The notes: generated from the letters alone by a model not told the origin. Positions 8,447 to 17,320 are shown, counted from the first letter of the stretch. The stretch: DNA of 64,000 nucleotides from Chitinophaga oryzae (GCF_012516375.2 NZ_CP051204.2:4712001-4776000), one strand, 5' to 3'. Made by a program: numbers and translations.

Positions 8447-8554
8447 TTACGAATTACGAATTACGAATTACGAATTGAGGGCCCCCTTTTGGAACGGTTA
8501 TTAAATACCCGCTCTATAAAGGAGCCCTCAATTCGTAATTCGTAATTCGTAATT
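8446..8554. repeat. Heptamer hairpin element, copy B
   Basis: A 109-bp element with arms made of four (left) and three (right) TTACGAA heptamers, each bordered by TTGAGGG or its complement. The arms pair over about 30 bp without mismatch. The 43-bp loop (CCCCCTTTTGGAACGG at its start) is the inverted form of the copy A loop. The element fills the YciI-ECF42 intergenic space, touching the YciI stop codon and ending 7 bp before the sigma factor start codon. In RNA it would form a long hairpin in front of the sigma factor gene. Confidence 0.88.
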
Positions 8555-8561
8555 TCACATT

Positions 8562-9797
8562 ATGGAAGATAAAGAACTGCTCCCCCACCTGTTCAGAACG
8601 GAATACAGCAAGATCACGGCTGTATTGTGTAAGCTGCTGGGGTTTGAACACCTGGATGTTGCCGAAGACATCGCCAGCGAGACCTTTCTGTCGGCCTCCG
8701 AGCTGTGGGGACTGAAAGGACTGCCGGAGAACCCTGCCGCGTGGTTGTATACCGTGGCGAAGAACAAAGCGAAAAACCATCTGAAACACCGGGCAGTATT
8801 TCAGCAAAAAGTATCTGTACAATTAAGTCAGGCTGCCACCAGCGAAGTGCCGGAGCTGGACCTGTCCGCACGGAATATTAAGGACAGCCAGCTGCAGATG
8901 ATGTTTGCCGTCTGCCACCCTGCCATCTCCCTGGAATCGCAGATAGGGCTGGCGCTCCGCGTATTGTGCGGCTTCGGCATAGAAGAGATAGCGGACGCTT
9001 TCCTCACCAGTAAAGATACGATCAACAAACGGCTGTTACGGGCCAAGGAAAAGCTGCGGGAAGAAAATATCGCCATTGCGTTTCCGGCCGCCGCCGAAAT
9101 CTCCAACCGGCTCGAAGCAGTGCTGCGTACACTTTACCTGCTGTTCAACGAGGGATATTTCTCTGCCAGTCATGACCATTCCCTGCGTAAGGACCTTTGC
9201 CTCGAAGCCATGCGGCTCACTTTTCTGCTGACCGAATACGAAGCCACCAATACACCGGCGGTAAATGCCCTGATAGCACTGATGAGCTTTCAGGCGTCCC
9301 GTTTTGAAGCACGTACAAACGCCAGCGGAGATACCGTTTTATATGACGACCAGGACACGAGTCTATGGGATGACGACCTGGTGCAGCAGGGAGAGCATTT
9401 CCTGAACCTGGCTTCCAAAGGGACCGTTGCATCCAAATATCATTATGAAGCAGGTATCGCCTATTGGCATACCATCAAGGCAGATACGCCCGAGAAATGG
9501 GAAAATATACTGCAGCTGTATAACCAGCTGCTGACCGTTGAGTACTCTCCTGTTGCTGCGCTTAACAGGACTTACGCCCTTTCGAGGGCCAACGGTAAGG
9601 AGGCTGCTTTGCAGGAAGCAAAAAAGTTATCTCTTAATGACCACTACCAGTATCATCTGCTGCTGGGAGAATTGTATGCCGGGGTTGACAACCGCGCCGC
9701 ACGCAGTTCTCTTGAAAAAGCATTTGCCTTAAGCCATTCAGCGGCCGACAAAAAAGTCATCGACCAAAAAATACAACAACTTACGGAAACTGACTGA
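8562..9797 (+). CDS. ECF42-type RNA polymerase sigma factor
   Basis: A 411-residue sigma factor. Region 2 (residues about 10-70) and region 4 (about 105-165, with the helix-turn-helix FGIEEIADAFLTSKDTINKRLLRAKEKL) are followed by a long C-terminal extension (about 180-411) with TPR-like helices. This layout, about twice the length of an ordinary ECF factor, is that of the ECF42 group (DUF6596 extension). The group has no anti-sigma factor and is thought to be controlled through its extension, usually next to DGPF genes. The upstream neighbour is such a gene. The last 17 bases overlap the convergent gene at 9781. Confidence 0.92.
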   Translation: MEDKELLPHLFRTEYSKITAVLCKLLGFEHLDVAEDIASETFLSASELWGLKGLPENPAAWLYTVAKNKAKNHLKHRAVFQQKVSVQLSQAATSEVPELDLSARNIKDSQLQMMFAVCHPAISLESQIGLALRVLCGFGIEEIADAFLTSKDTINKRLLRAKEKLREENIAIAFPAAAEISNRLEAVLRTLYLLFNEGYFSASHDHSLRKDLCLEAMRLTFLLTEYEATNTPAVNALIALMSFQASRFEARTNASGDTVLYDDQDTSLWDDDLVQQGEHFLNLASKGTVASKYHYEAGIAYWHTIKADTPEKWENILQLYNQLLTVEYSPVAALNRTYALSRANGKEAALQEAKKLSLNDHYQYHLLLGELYAGVDNRAARSSLEKAFALSHSAADKKVIDQKIQQLTETD

Positions 9798-10404
9798 TGT
9801 TGCTCACCACCAGCTGGTACAATTGCCGTATCACCGATTCCCGGTGCAGGCTAAAAGCGGCGGCGTCACCATCCAGGATGGCGGTTGCCGCTCCGGGGCA
9901 TGAAAGCCTCTCCCGGAGGGTAGTGCTGACGAGCTCCCGGTGAAAATACAGCGCAATGTCAAATCCTTCGTAGTCCTCGTAGGAAAGCCATTCATACACC
10001 ACCATAAAAGAGTGCTGACTGCCATTGGGAAGTACCATGGTATCCAGGGGGAGCCAGTAGTTGCGGTGCAATGGTGTGGCTGCTTCCACCGCCAATGCTA
10101 TTTTACCGATAGCAGCCTCCGGATTGTTTTTTATTTTTCGTAGTATCCTTTCCGTTACTGTATATAATTCCGCTTCTATCGCGTTCAGCGTACGCGGTAT
10201 ATCATAGTGGTGCTGTTCCAGCAGCGACAGTACTAATTCGCGCGGGGCCGCAGTTTTGCCGAATACAATTGCCTCCGCTTCCTGTATAAATAACTGGCGG
10301 GCCACCATAACGTCGCCCCCTGCTTTTTCCAGTAACAGCGCGGCATGGCGCAGGCCCACAGGCACCTGTTCCCGTAATTGTTTTATTTGTTCTTCGTGGT
10401 CCAT
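9781..10404 (-). CDS. Hypothetical protein with EF-Ts/UBA-like N-terminus
   Basis: A 207-residue cytosolic-looking protein of unknown function. Residues 5-45 (KQLREQVPVGLRHAALLLEK, then AGGDVMVARQLFIQE) resemble the UBA-like N-terminal helix bundle of elongation factor Ts, and a second, weaker copy of the pattern follows at about 55-80 (RELVLSLLEQHHYDIPRTLN). The rest (about 95-207) shows no motif I recognise. It is convergent with and overlaps the sigma factor gene by 17 bp. The EF-Ts similarity covers only the helix bundle, so a role in translation is not implied. Confidence 0.7.
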   Translation of the reverse strand: MDHEEQIKQLREQVPVGLRHAALLLEKAGGDVMVARQLFIQEAEAIVFGKTAAPRELVLSLLEQHHYDIPRTLNAIEAELYTVTERILRKIKNNPEAAIGKIALAVEAATPLHRNYWLPLDTMVLPNGSQHSFMVVYEWLSYEDYEGFDIALYFHRELVSTTLRERLSCPGAATAILDGDAAAFSLHRESVIRQLYQLVVSNISQFP

Positions 10405-10780
10405 CGTTGTACAAAGTAAATATATTTCGCGCGCACCTCAAGTTATCACGCACTTAATGCACTTTCGGGAGGGATGTGCCGGAGAATAATTACTACAAAG
10501 GCGTACAATTCAGGGTATACATCCCTCTCCAAAAAAAATTACAAAAATAGTTGGCGATGGCTTCGTGTATGGAACGCAATAGTTGATATGAACCAGCAAA
10601 GAACGTTGCCTGATCTCATGTACAGGATTAATACTTCCGACAAAACCACTATCATAAAAATATTATCAAAATCCGACGCAACCCTTACCCTGTCAGCATT
10701 ACAATCCGATTCACATCAACATTTTTGATAGGTGATCATCGTATGCTTTCCTGTGTTTTCTTTGCACCAAAAAAGAAAAC
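10405..10780. other. AT-rich intergenic region, no gene supported
   Basis: This 376-bp stretch separates two divergent genes. It holds only a short plus-strand frame (ATG at 10588, 46 codons) whose codon use and composition do not resemble the neighbours. Two promoters are expected here, but no clear TTTG / TAnnTTTG pair was found. Confidence 0.4.
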
Positions 10781-11446
10781 ATGACAGACTTTCTTCATAT
10801 AGACGACAGGGATAGTGACACCTGTATCGCTTCGTTCCGGAAGATTGCAGACACTATCATGAACGACCATCTGTTGCGGGCGGGAGACAACCGCTACCGG
10901 ATCGTAGACTGTGAGTTTTACTATTGCAGTGATACGCACAACGATCCTTACGCCCATGCGCACGAGCATATTCAAAGCAGTAACGGAGAATGGTATTTCC
11001 ACGGCACGGGGATGGACATTACCCTTTCCACCGCCCATGCCTTTGGCGGTATAATGATCCGCGGCATTGCGCCAGTGGCGGACAGCCAGCAGCTGCCCTC
11101 CCGGGCAGGCACGATAGCGGGCCCGTTGAAAGTGTGCAGAGAGATATTTAAACAATTTGGCAGCGTATTGCGGGAGGAGCCATTGTACTTTGGACTGGAG
11201 AACATCTCCACTGTCAGGACACATAACAGCATTGATAAAGCGCGGTTGTTTGCTGTACCGCGTGTGGCGCTGAACACCGCCAAAGATCCCGAAGAAATTT
11301 TTTGCGGCCGTCCATACCGCTTTCTCAGCTTCCTCTACTTGCCGCATAAGGAGAGTGAGAAAGCACGCCGGTACCTGATACATCACCCGGAAGATCCCCT
11401 ATCACCTGTTGAATACGATGCCTACGCGAGCGGCAGATTGTGGTAA
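10781..11446 (+). CDS. Hypothetical protein, possibly methylpurine-glycosylase-like
   Basis: A 221-residue cytosolic protein that I do not recognise with certainty. It carries a block rich in conserved-looking polar residues (CEFYYCSDTHNDPYAHAHEH, then NGEWYFHG, then GGIMIRGI) and a C-terminal RPYRFL and RRYLIHHPEDPLSPVEYD segment. The E-x-YY...DP..H pattern followed by W-Y-F-H recalls the active-site region of AAG-type 3-methyladenine DNA glycosylases, but the match is from memory and weak. It is a single gene with a strong bidirectional terminator just downstream. The function should be taken as unknown. Confidence 0.7.
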   Translation: MTDFLHIDDRDSDTCIASFRKIADTIMNDHLLRAGDNRYRIVDCEFYYCSDTHNDPYAHAHEHIQSSNGEWYFHGTGMDITLSTAHAFGGIMIRGIAPVADSQQLPSRAGTIAGPLKVCREIFKQFGSVLREEPLYFGLENISTVRTHNSIDKARLFAVPRVALNTAKDPEEIFCGRPYRFLSFLYLPHKESEKARRYLIHHPEDPLSPVEYDAYASGRLW

Positions 11447-11452
11447 TACAGC

Positions 11453-11482
11453 TCCCCGGGCTTCTGCCCGGGGATTTTTTAT
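11453..11482. terminator. Bidirectional intrinsic terminator
   Basis: TCCCCGGGC (11453-11461) pairs perfectly with GCCCGGGGA (11466-11474) around a TTCT loop and is followed by TTTTTTATTT. It sits between two convergent genes and can serve the gene ending at 11446 as well as the GH9 gene ending at 11483. Confidence 0.85.
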
Positions 11483-13996
11483 TTACCTGCGCAGTAGCTG
11501 GTTGATGGCAACAAAGCGGTAGCCTCTCTTTTTGAGGTCTGTGACCAGTTGGTCCAGGTGGTTGTAGAATTTATCCGTGCGGGCCGGGTCTGTGCCGATG
11601 TGCAGCAACAGCATAAAGCCATTCAGTCCGGCTGGCTGTGTATCCGCATATTGCAGAACAGACCGGTAAATTTCTTCCGAAGAACGATAACTTTTCATGG
11701 CCGGTGTGGTGTAGTCTGCATTGGAGCGCGTGCCCGGGGTAAAGTTCACCAGCTGCAGGCCTGCCGCTTTTGTCCACGCGGCGATGGTATCATTGTACCA
11801 TTCGTAGGGCGGGAGAAAATACGGCGCTGCGCTTTTGTTGATACCAAGGGCCTTCATCCTGCGGTAGTTGGCAGCGAGATCTTTATTGAAAGCTTCACGT
11901 GTGATCAAAAGGCTGTCGCGTTTTTGCCAGTCGCAGTACAGCGGATGCTGGTCGGAATGCGGGCCGAGGTAGTGACCATCTGCTTTGAGTTGTTTGATCA
12001 GCGGCTGAAAAGCAGGATTGGCATAGAATTTCCCGGTGAGGAAGAAAGCAGCCGGCACTTTTTGCTGCTGCAACACGCGGCGTATCGTCTGCCCCCCGTC
12101 CGCAAATTCGTCGCCGGTAAAAACGAGGGTTAGTGTTTTACGGCTGGTGTCACCGCGGATAACGGCGCCGGCAGTGTACGTGTAACCGCTGCCGTTACCC
12201 GGCGTAGCAGCAGGATGGCCCATGCCTTCGTGGTCCATGGCAGCCAGCAGGTAGATCAGCGACGCCGTTCCGTCCATGGTAGGCTCATTGGTGCTATAGT
12301 CCCCGAAATCGTCATGATACACGGCAAGATCGCTTTGGAACGCTGCGTAGGCGTCCGGTTTAGACAGCTGTATACCGATCAGGTTTTTGTAGATGTTCGT
12401 ATAGACGGGACCGTCTACCAGCGCACCGTCCAACGGGTAGTGGCCCAGGTGGGTGAAAGCCGAGTGCGGATCTTCCGGTGTGTCGCCGGTAGCGGGCAAG
12501 CCATACACCATACTGGTACCCCATGGATTGCAGCCAAAGAGCCAGTCGACGTTAGCCTGTTCCAGCGCTGCATAGGCATCGCTGCCACTCAGCTGCCGGT
12601 ACCAGTAACACTGGATAGCAAAGGCGGCAGTGAGGTTGTTGCTGCACCAGATAAAGGGAATATAACGGTAGAACGCATTGTTCTTCGCCTGTTGCCATAC
12701 TTTATCGATGCCTTCCCGGTAGTAACCGGTGATGGTTTGCCGGTCGGCGCCTTTCAGTTGCCGCGCCAGTTCATAGTGTCCCAGGTTAATAAAGGGATAC
12801 CATTGGTAGTGATGGGCGGTGTCTTTTCCGAGCCAGGGCGTTATTTTCTCCTGCCCGGCATAGTCCAGCGCCTGTTGCCGGTAGGCGTCGTTTCCGTGTA
12901 GCCGGTACAGTGAGGCGGCAGCCAGTTCCATATCATCCGTCCAGTTGTCTTCTGCATAGATATAGGGCGATTTTACCGAGGCGGTCTGGCAGACGCCCGG
13001 TTGCCAGCGGCCCATATTGTAAGCGGTGAGGGCTTTTTGACGGAGGATACCGGCGTAGGCGGCATCTTTATCTTTCAGCAGGTCATATCCCAGCGCGAAA
13101 GCACCGGCGAATTTGCCTGCCGTGGAAGCCACGCCGGTGGTTTGGTTCATGAATTTGCCCCGTACCTGTGGCTGGCCGGAGCAGAAATATACCGGTCGTT
13201 CAAAACCTCTGCCATAAAAAGGATCTTCTTTAGGCAGCCGCATCCCGTTGTGATCGCGGTCATCGGCGATCTGGTTGAACATCCAGTTGTCTTGCGGATG
13301 CATTTTCGACAGCCAGTCGAGTCCCCAGCGCGCTTCATCGAGGATATCCGGTATTTTGTTGCCGCCTTCGAGGCCGTTGGCCGCGTACCGGTCGCCGAAC
13401 ACCTGCGGAAAATCGCGGTAGGCCGCCAGCAGGTGGTATGTAGCGTTAGCCGATGTGGTGGAATACTGGAGGTAGTCGCTCGCATCATGCCATCCGCCGG
13501 CAACATCGATGCGGGTGCTGTCGGGCATGGGTCCGTATAGCGTATAGCCGTCACGGGTATGGCAGGAGTCTTTGAGAAAAGGGTTAAAAAACGACCGTTG
13601 CTGGCGCATATACCGCAGGGCGAAGTCCGCCGCGCCGGCATAAACGTTGGGGCCGATACGAAAACAAGGCGACTTCGCGTCTCCCGCCACCAGGTAAAAG
13701 GTGCCTGTTTGTCTCCAGCTGCTGAAGTCGAGCCGGGCGGTGGAACTGAATGGACCGTATTGCCCGAAAGATTTGGCCGTACCGGTGAAGACGGTCTTAC
13801 CACTGGCGGAATCCACCAGCCGGAACCTGGCGGGTGCTTCCGTGTGTTTACCCGCCCATACGGCCGCTTTAATGCCCTGGGGCAGATACCCGAGCTGGTT
13901 GATCCGTATCCAGGATTCCGTGGCCGCAATAGCGCCGGACCCGCAGAGGGCCGTCAGCCATAAGGTGATTATAATAGTCAGACAGCTGTTTTTCAT
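11483..13996 (-). CDS. Secreted GH9 glycosidase fused to a CE4 polysaccharide deacetylase
   Basis: An 837-residue exported enzyme. A signal peptide (residues 1-25) precedes an Ig-like cellulase N-terminal domain (about 26-115). A GH9 (alpha/alpha)6 catalytic domain follows (about 118-600), with the Asp pair in HDASDY (171-174) and the general acid Glu expected in TNEPTMDG. A NodB/CE4 deacetylase domain closes the protein (about 620-837), with FTGDEFADGG as metal motif 1 and HSDQHP near residue 680 as motif 2. GH9 includes cellulases and also glucosaminidases. The fused deacetylase and the nagA gene 27 bp upstream in the same direction point to chitin or chitosan oligomers as substrate. This is inference from context; cellulose cannot be ruled out. 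Confidence 0.9.
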   Translation of the reverse strand: MKNSCLTIIITLWLTALCGSGAIAATESWIRINQLGYLPQGIKAAVWAGKHTEAPARFRLVDSASGKTVFTGTAKSFGQYGPFSSTARLDFSSWRQTGTFYLVAGDAKSPCFRIGPNVYAGAADFALRYMRQQRSFFNPFLKDSCHTRDGYTLYGPMPDSTRIDVAGGWHDASDYLQYSTTSANATYHLLAAYRDFPQVFGDRYAANGLEGGNKIPDILDEARWGLDWLSKMHPQDNWMFNQIADDRDHNGMRLPKEDPFYGRGFERPVYFCSGQPQVRGKFMNQTTGVASTAGKFAGAFALGYDLLKDKDAAYAGILRQKALTAYNMGRWQPGVCQTASVKSPYIYAEDNWTDDMELAAASLYRLHGNDAYRQQALDYAGQEKITPWLGKDTAHHYQWYPFINLGHYELARQLKGADRQTITGYYREGIDKVWQQAKNNAFYRYIPFIWCSNNLTAAFAIQCYWYRQLSGSDAYAALEQANVDWLFGCNPWGTSMVYGLPATGDTPEDPHSAFTHLGHYPLDGALVDGPVYTNIYKNLIGIQLSKPDAYAAFQSDLAVYHDDFGDYSTNEPTMDGTASLIYLLAAMDHEGMGHPAATPGNGSGYTYTAGAVIRGDTSRKTLTLVFTGDEFADGGQTIRRVLQQQKVPAAFFLTGKFYANPAFQPLIKQLKADGHYLGPHSDQHPLYCDWQKRDSLLITREAFNKDLAANYRRMKALGINKSAAPYFLPPYEWYNDTIAAWTKAAGLQLVNFTPGTRSNADYTTPAMKSYRSSEEIYRSVLQYADTQPAGLNGFMLLLHIGTDPARTDKFYNHLDQLVTDLKKRGYRFVAINQLLRR

Positions 13997-14023
13997 CTTC
14001 CTGTATTAACATGTTCCGGCAGT

Positions 14024-15127
14024 TCACTGTTGTGTGCCTGCGACAAATACTTTTTGCACTTTGTACTGGGGATCAAACACTACCAGGTCGGCCCGGCAGC
14101 CAGGCTCAATGCGGCCACGGTCTTTCAGGCCCATTAACGTAGCGGGATATACGGTAGCCATGCGCAGTGCTTCTTCCAGTGGGATGCCTGCATGCTCCAC
14201 GCAGCGCTGCACGGCGCGCAGGAGTGTCAGCCGTGAGCCGGAGAGAGTACCGTCGGGCAGCGTGAAGCGGTCTTCCTGCGCCACATGATGCGCCGGCCAG
14301 GTATCGTTGGCCTCCACTGCGTCGGTGATCAGGAACAGGCGGTGGCCCATTACCTTTTTACTGATGATCAGCGCATTGTCATCTACGTGAATATTATCTG
14401 CGATGATACTGGCGTAAACGCTGCGGTCGCGGAAGGTGGCGCCGGGGAGGCCGGTATCGCGGTGATGCAGGGACGACATGGCGTTGAACAGGTGCGTCAC
14501 GGCCCGTACGCCATTCTGGAAACCGTCCATGGCTTCCGCGAAGGTGGCGTTGCTATGACCGGCAGAGAGGACGATCCCCTGCGCATCGAGCCAGCGGAGG
14601 ATAGCCGGATCGCACATTTCCGGGGCCACGGTGATCATCTTCACTACACCGCCGGCAGCAGCCAGGAGGCCCTCCACTTCGTCACGCGCCGGGCGTTTGA
14701 TATGCTGTACGGGGTGCGCCCCTTTTTTAGCGGGATTGATGTATGGCCCTTCCAGGTGCATGCCCAGCACCGCCGGATGCGGGTGGTCGCGCACAATGCG
14801 GATACACTCGTGGAACACCTCCATACTGTCGGTCGCCAGTGTAAGCAGAAAACCGGTCGTGCCGCTTTTAACCAGCGCCTGCGCCATAGCGTTGAGCGCT
14901 TCCGGCGATCGTTTAGCAGAGAAAAGGTAACCGCCGCCGCCATAGATCTGAAGGTCCAGCAGTCCCGGTGCGATAATACTTCCGGTGCAATCTGTCACCG
15001 CCGCGTGTGCAGGGACTTCCGCAGGATTGACCAGCGCCGCTATTTTCCCCTGTTCCGTTAAAAGTGCCTTATTCCTGATCACCTGTGCACCGGTGTAGAT
15101 CGTTCCGTTTGTAAGAGCAGTAAGCAT
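14024..15127 (-). CDS. nagA: N-acetylglucosamine-6-phosphate deacetylase
   Basis: A 367-residue amidohydrolase that removes acetate from GlcNAc-6-phosphate, the first committed step of amino-sugar breakdown in the cytosol. Family marks are LDLQIYGGGG near residue 58 (the modified first metal motif of NagA), HLEGPYINPAKKGAH, SAGHSNATF, THLFNAMSSLHHRD and the catalytic Asp in LITDAVEA. The C-terminal PGCRADLVVFDP closes the beta-sandwich domain. It lies directly upstream of the GH9-CE4 gene on the same strand with a 27-bp gap, so the two are very likely co-transcribed as a small amino-sugar operon. Confidence 0.95.
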   Translation of the reverse strand: MLTALTNGTIYTGAQVIRNKALLTEQGKIAALVNPAEVPAHAAVTDCTGSIIAPGLLDLQIYGGGGYLFSAKRSPEALNAMAQALVKSGTTGFLLTLATDSMEVFHECIRIVRDHPHPAVLGMHLEGPYINPAKKGAHPVQHIKRPARDEVEGLLAAAGGVVKMITVAPEMCDPAILRWLDAQGIVLSAGHSNATFAEAMDGFQNGVRAVTHLFNAMSSLHHRDTGLPGATFRDRSVYASIIADNIHVDDNALIISKKVMGHRLFLITDAVEANDTWPAHHVAQEDRFTLPDGTLSGSRLTLLRAVQRCVEHAGIPLEEALRMATVYPATLMGLKDRGRIEPGCRADLVVFDPQYKVQKVFVAGTQQ

Positions 15128-15473
15128 AATGATACTTTAAGGCCGGCTGGCCGTTTATGGTCCGGTAAAGCGGAAAAAATAGGAAAAGATCAGCATAAAA
15201 GCAATGCACAACAGCGATAACTTTAACATTCCCGGTGTTTGTCACGCCCGAAAATTGATTATATTGTAGGGAACAGAACCAATGACCCATATGCCAAGAC
15301 TCCCGTTAGTGCCTGTATGGACGATGATGGTAGTGCCATGGAAACGATGTCATTTTCAGCAAAGCAATGCTTTCCGCCGCCTGCGGCTGAAAGGTTAATT
15401 TCAGCTTTACTGACATATATTTTTTAGTATATTTAATACGAACTGGTACCTATTACATCACTAAATCTACCTT
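15128..15473. other. Divergent intergenic region nagA / acyl-CoA synthetase
   Basis: A 346-bp AT-rich region between two divergent genes that should contain both promoters. A short plus-strand frame at 15239-15427 has no gene-like features and is not called. No clear operator or consensus promoter pair was found. Confidence 0.4.
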
Positions 15474-17279
15474 ATGAGTACGCTCCCGAGGCACAGGCTA
15501 TTCGACGCAGTAAAGTTTCAGCTGGAGAAATTCCCCAAACAGGACATGCTGGCCGCCAAGATCAATGGCAGCTGGAAGACTTTCAGTACCGCCAGTGTCA
15601 GTGAAACAGTGAACCGCTTCAGCGCCGGCTTGTTACAGCTGGGTGTAGGCGGCAATGACTTTACGCCGGAAGGCGCCGACAAAATCGCTATTATCAGTAA
15701 CAACCGGCCGGAATGGGTGTTTACCGACCTGGCGGTACAGCAGACCGGCGCCGTGCTGGTGCCCCTCTACCCTACCACCAACCCGGCTGAAATACAATTT
15801 ATCCTGAACGATGCCGCCGTGAAGTATATCTTCGTCAGCAGCAAAGAGATGCTGGAAAAAATCCAGGCCCTCCGTGGGGCCGTCCCTACGCTGAAGGAGA
15901 TCTATTCATTTGACCAGATCCCCGGTGCCACCCACTGGAGCGCCATTACGGACATGGCTACGCCTGCGCTGCTGGAACAAGTGGAATCCGTTAAAGCGGG
16001 AATTGATCCGGAACATCTGGCTACCATCATCTACACCTCCGGTACGACCGGCACGCCCAAAGGAGTGATGCTCACCCATGCCAATATATCTTCCAATGTG
16101 ATGTATTCCAAGGTGAGCTTCCCTTTCGACGATGCACCGCAACAGAAGGTGCTGAGCTTTCTGCCGCTGAACCATATTTTCGAGAAGACGGTTACCTACA
16201 TCTATCTTTTCAGTGGCATTGGCATCTACTATGCGGAAAGCCTGGACACCCTCAGTGAAAACCTGAAAGAAGTATGCCCTGATGGATTTACCACCGTACC
16301 CCGGCTGCTGGAAAAAGTCTTTGAAAAAATTATGGCCACCGGCAACAGTCTCACCGGCATTAAACGGCGGCTGTTTTTCTGGGCGGTGTCCCTGGCAGGT
16401 AAATATGATAATAATATCAGTGGCGGCGCATGGTATAACTTCCAGTTGTCTATCGCCAATAAATTGATCTTCAGCAAATGGCGCACCGCGCTGGGAGGAA
16501 ATATCAGCTATATCGTTACCGGAGGCGCAGCCTGCCAGGAGAAACTGCTGCGTATCTTCAATGCCGCGCAGATACCGGTATATGAAGGTTATGGTCCTAC
16601 CGAAAACAGCCCGGTGATCTGCGTAAACCGCAGAAAGCCCGGCGGCACCAAATTCGGTACCGTAGGTCCTCCTATCGACGGCATCGAAGTAAAGCTGGAA
16701 GAAGACGGAGAAATCTGTGTGAAAGGCACTACCGTAATGAAAGGCTATTACAAACGTCCTGACCTCACCGCCGAAACCGTTGTCGATGGCTGGCTGCACA
16801 CCGGCGACATCGGTATCTGGGTAGATAAAAAATTCATCAAAATCACCGATCGCAAAAAAGAGCTCTTCAAAACCAGCGGCGGCAAGTATGTGGCGCCGCA
16901 GCCTATTGAAAACAAGTTCAAGGAAAGTCCCTTCATTGAACAGATCATGGTGGTAGGCGAAGGACATAAGTTCACCGGCGCGCTGATCGTACCCGCGTTC
17001 CCCTATCTGAAGTATTGGATGAACAAGCAGAACATTCCGTTCACGACGCAGGCAGAAGCCATTGCCCGTCCGGAGGTGCAGGAAGCTTATCAGAAAGTGA
17101 TCGGGGAATACAACCAGCACTTCAATCATGTGGAGCAGATCAAACGTTTTGAGCTGATGCCGGAAGAATGGAGCATCGCTGGCGGTGAAATGACGCCCAA
17201 ACTAAGCCTGAAAAGAAAAGTGGTGCTCGAAAAATATAAAAGTGCGATAGACAAGATTTATCAGAACGAACACGAATAA
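15474..17279 (+). CDS. Long-chain fatty acid-CoA ligase (AMP-forming)
   Basis: A 601-residue enzyme of the ANL superfamily that activates fatty acids to acyl-CoA through an acyl-adenylate. The P-loop IIYTSGTTGTPKGVMLTHAN sits near residues 185-205, the adenylate-binding YEGYGPTENSP near 365-375, and HTGDIG with the hinge ITDRKKELFKTSGGKYVAPQ near 440-470. Length and the FACS-type linker fit the long-chain synthetases found widely in Bacteroidota (FadD15/LCFA-CoA type). It is likely to feed beta-oxidation or phospholipid synthesis. It is a single gene; the adjacent regulator genes lie beyond a terminator. Confidence 0.93.
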   Translation: MSTLPRHRLFDAVKFQLEKFPKQDMLAAKINGSWKTFSTASVSETVNRFSAGLLQLGVGGNDFTPEGADKIAIISNNRPEWVFTDLAVQQTGAVLVPLYPTTNPAEIQFILNDAAVKYIFVSSKEMLEKIQALRGAVPTLKEIYSFDQIPGATHWSAITDMATPALLEQVESVKAGIDPEHLATIIYTSGTTGTPKGVMLTHANISSNVMYSKVSFPFDDAPQQKVLSFLPLNHIFEKTVTYIYLFSGIGIYYAESLDTLSENLKEVCPDGFTTVPRLLEKVFEKIMATGNSLTGIKRRLFFWAVSLAGKYDNNISGGAWYNFQLSIANKLIFSKWRTALGGNISYIVTGGAACQEKLLRIFNAAQIPVYEGYGPTENSPVICVNRRKPGGTKFGTVGPPIDGIEVKLEEDGEICVKGTTVMKGYYKRPDLTAETVVDGWLHTGDIGIWVDKKFIKITDRKKELFKTSGGKYVAPQPIENKFKESPFIEQIMVVGEGHKFTGALIVPAFPYLKYWMNKQNIPFTTQAEAIARPEVQEAYQKVIGEYNQHFNHVEQIKRFELMPEEWSIAGGEMTPKLSLKRKVVLEKYKSAIDKIYQNEHE

Positions 17280-17287
17280 TATTCCCG

Positions 17288-17320
17288 GGCCCTGTCAGCC
17301 GATGGCTGTCAGGGCCAATT
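17288..17320. terminator. Hairpin between convergent genes
   Basis: GGCCCTGTCAGCC (17288-17300) pairs with GGCTGTCAGGGCC (17304-17316) with one central T-T mismatch and a GAT loop, followed by AATTT. It overlaps the stop codon of the small minus-strand gene that follows. The U-run is short, so termination strength is uncertain. Confidence 0.55.

Noticed and set aside
7404..8554. CRISPR array suggested by short tandem repeats
   Set aside because: The repeats are 7-bp heptamers arranged as inverted arms of two hairpins; there are no spacers, no repeats of CRISPR length and no cas genes.
10474..10728. An 84-codon plus-strand open frame in the gap before the glycosylase-like gene
   Set aside because: Composition is AT-rich and unlike neighbouring genes, no motif or ribosome-site context is seen, and the only ATG inside gives just 46 residues.
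15239..15427. A 62-codon plus-strand open frame between nagA and the acyl-CoA ligase
   Set aside because: Lies in a divergent promoter region, with no coding character.
15906..17129. A 407-codon minus-strand open frame opposite the acyl-CoA ligase
   Set aside because: The plus strand carries an unmistakable ANL enzyme; the antisense frame has no protein-like motif.
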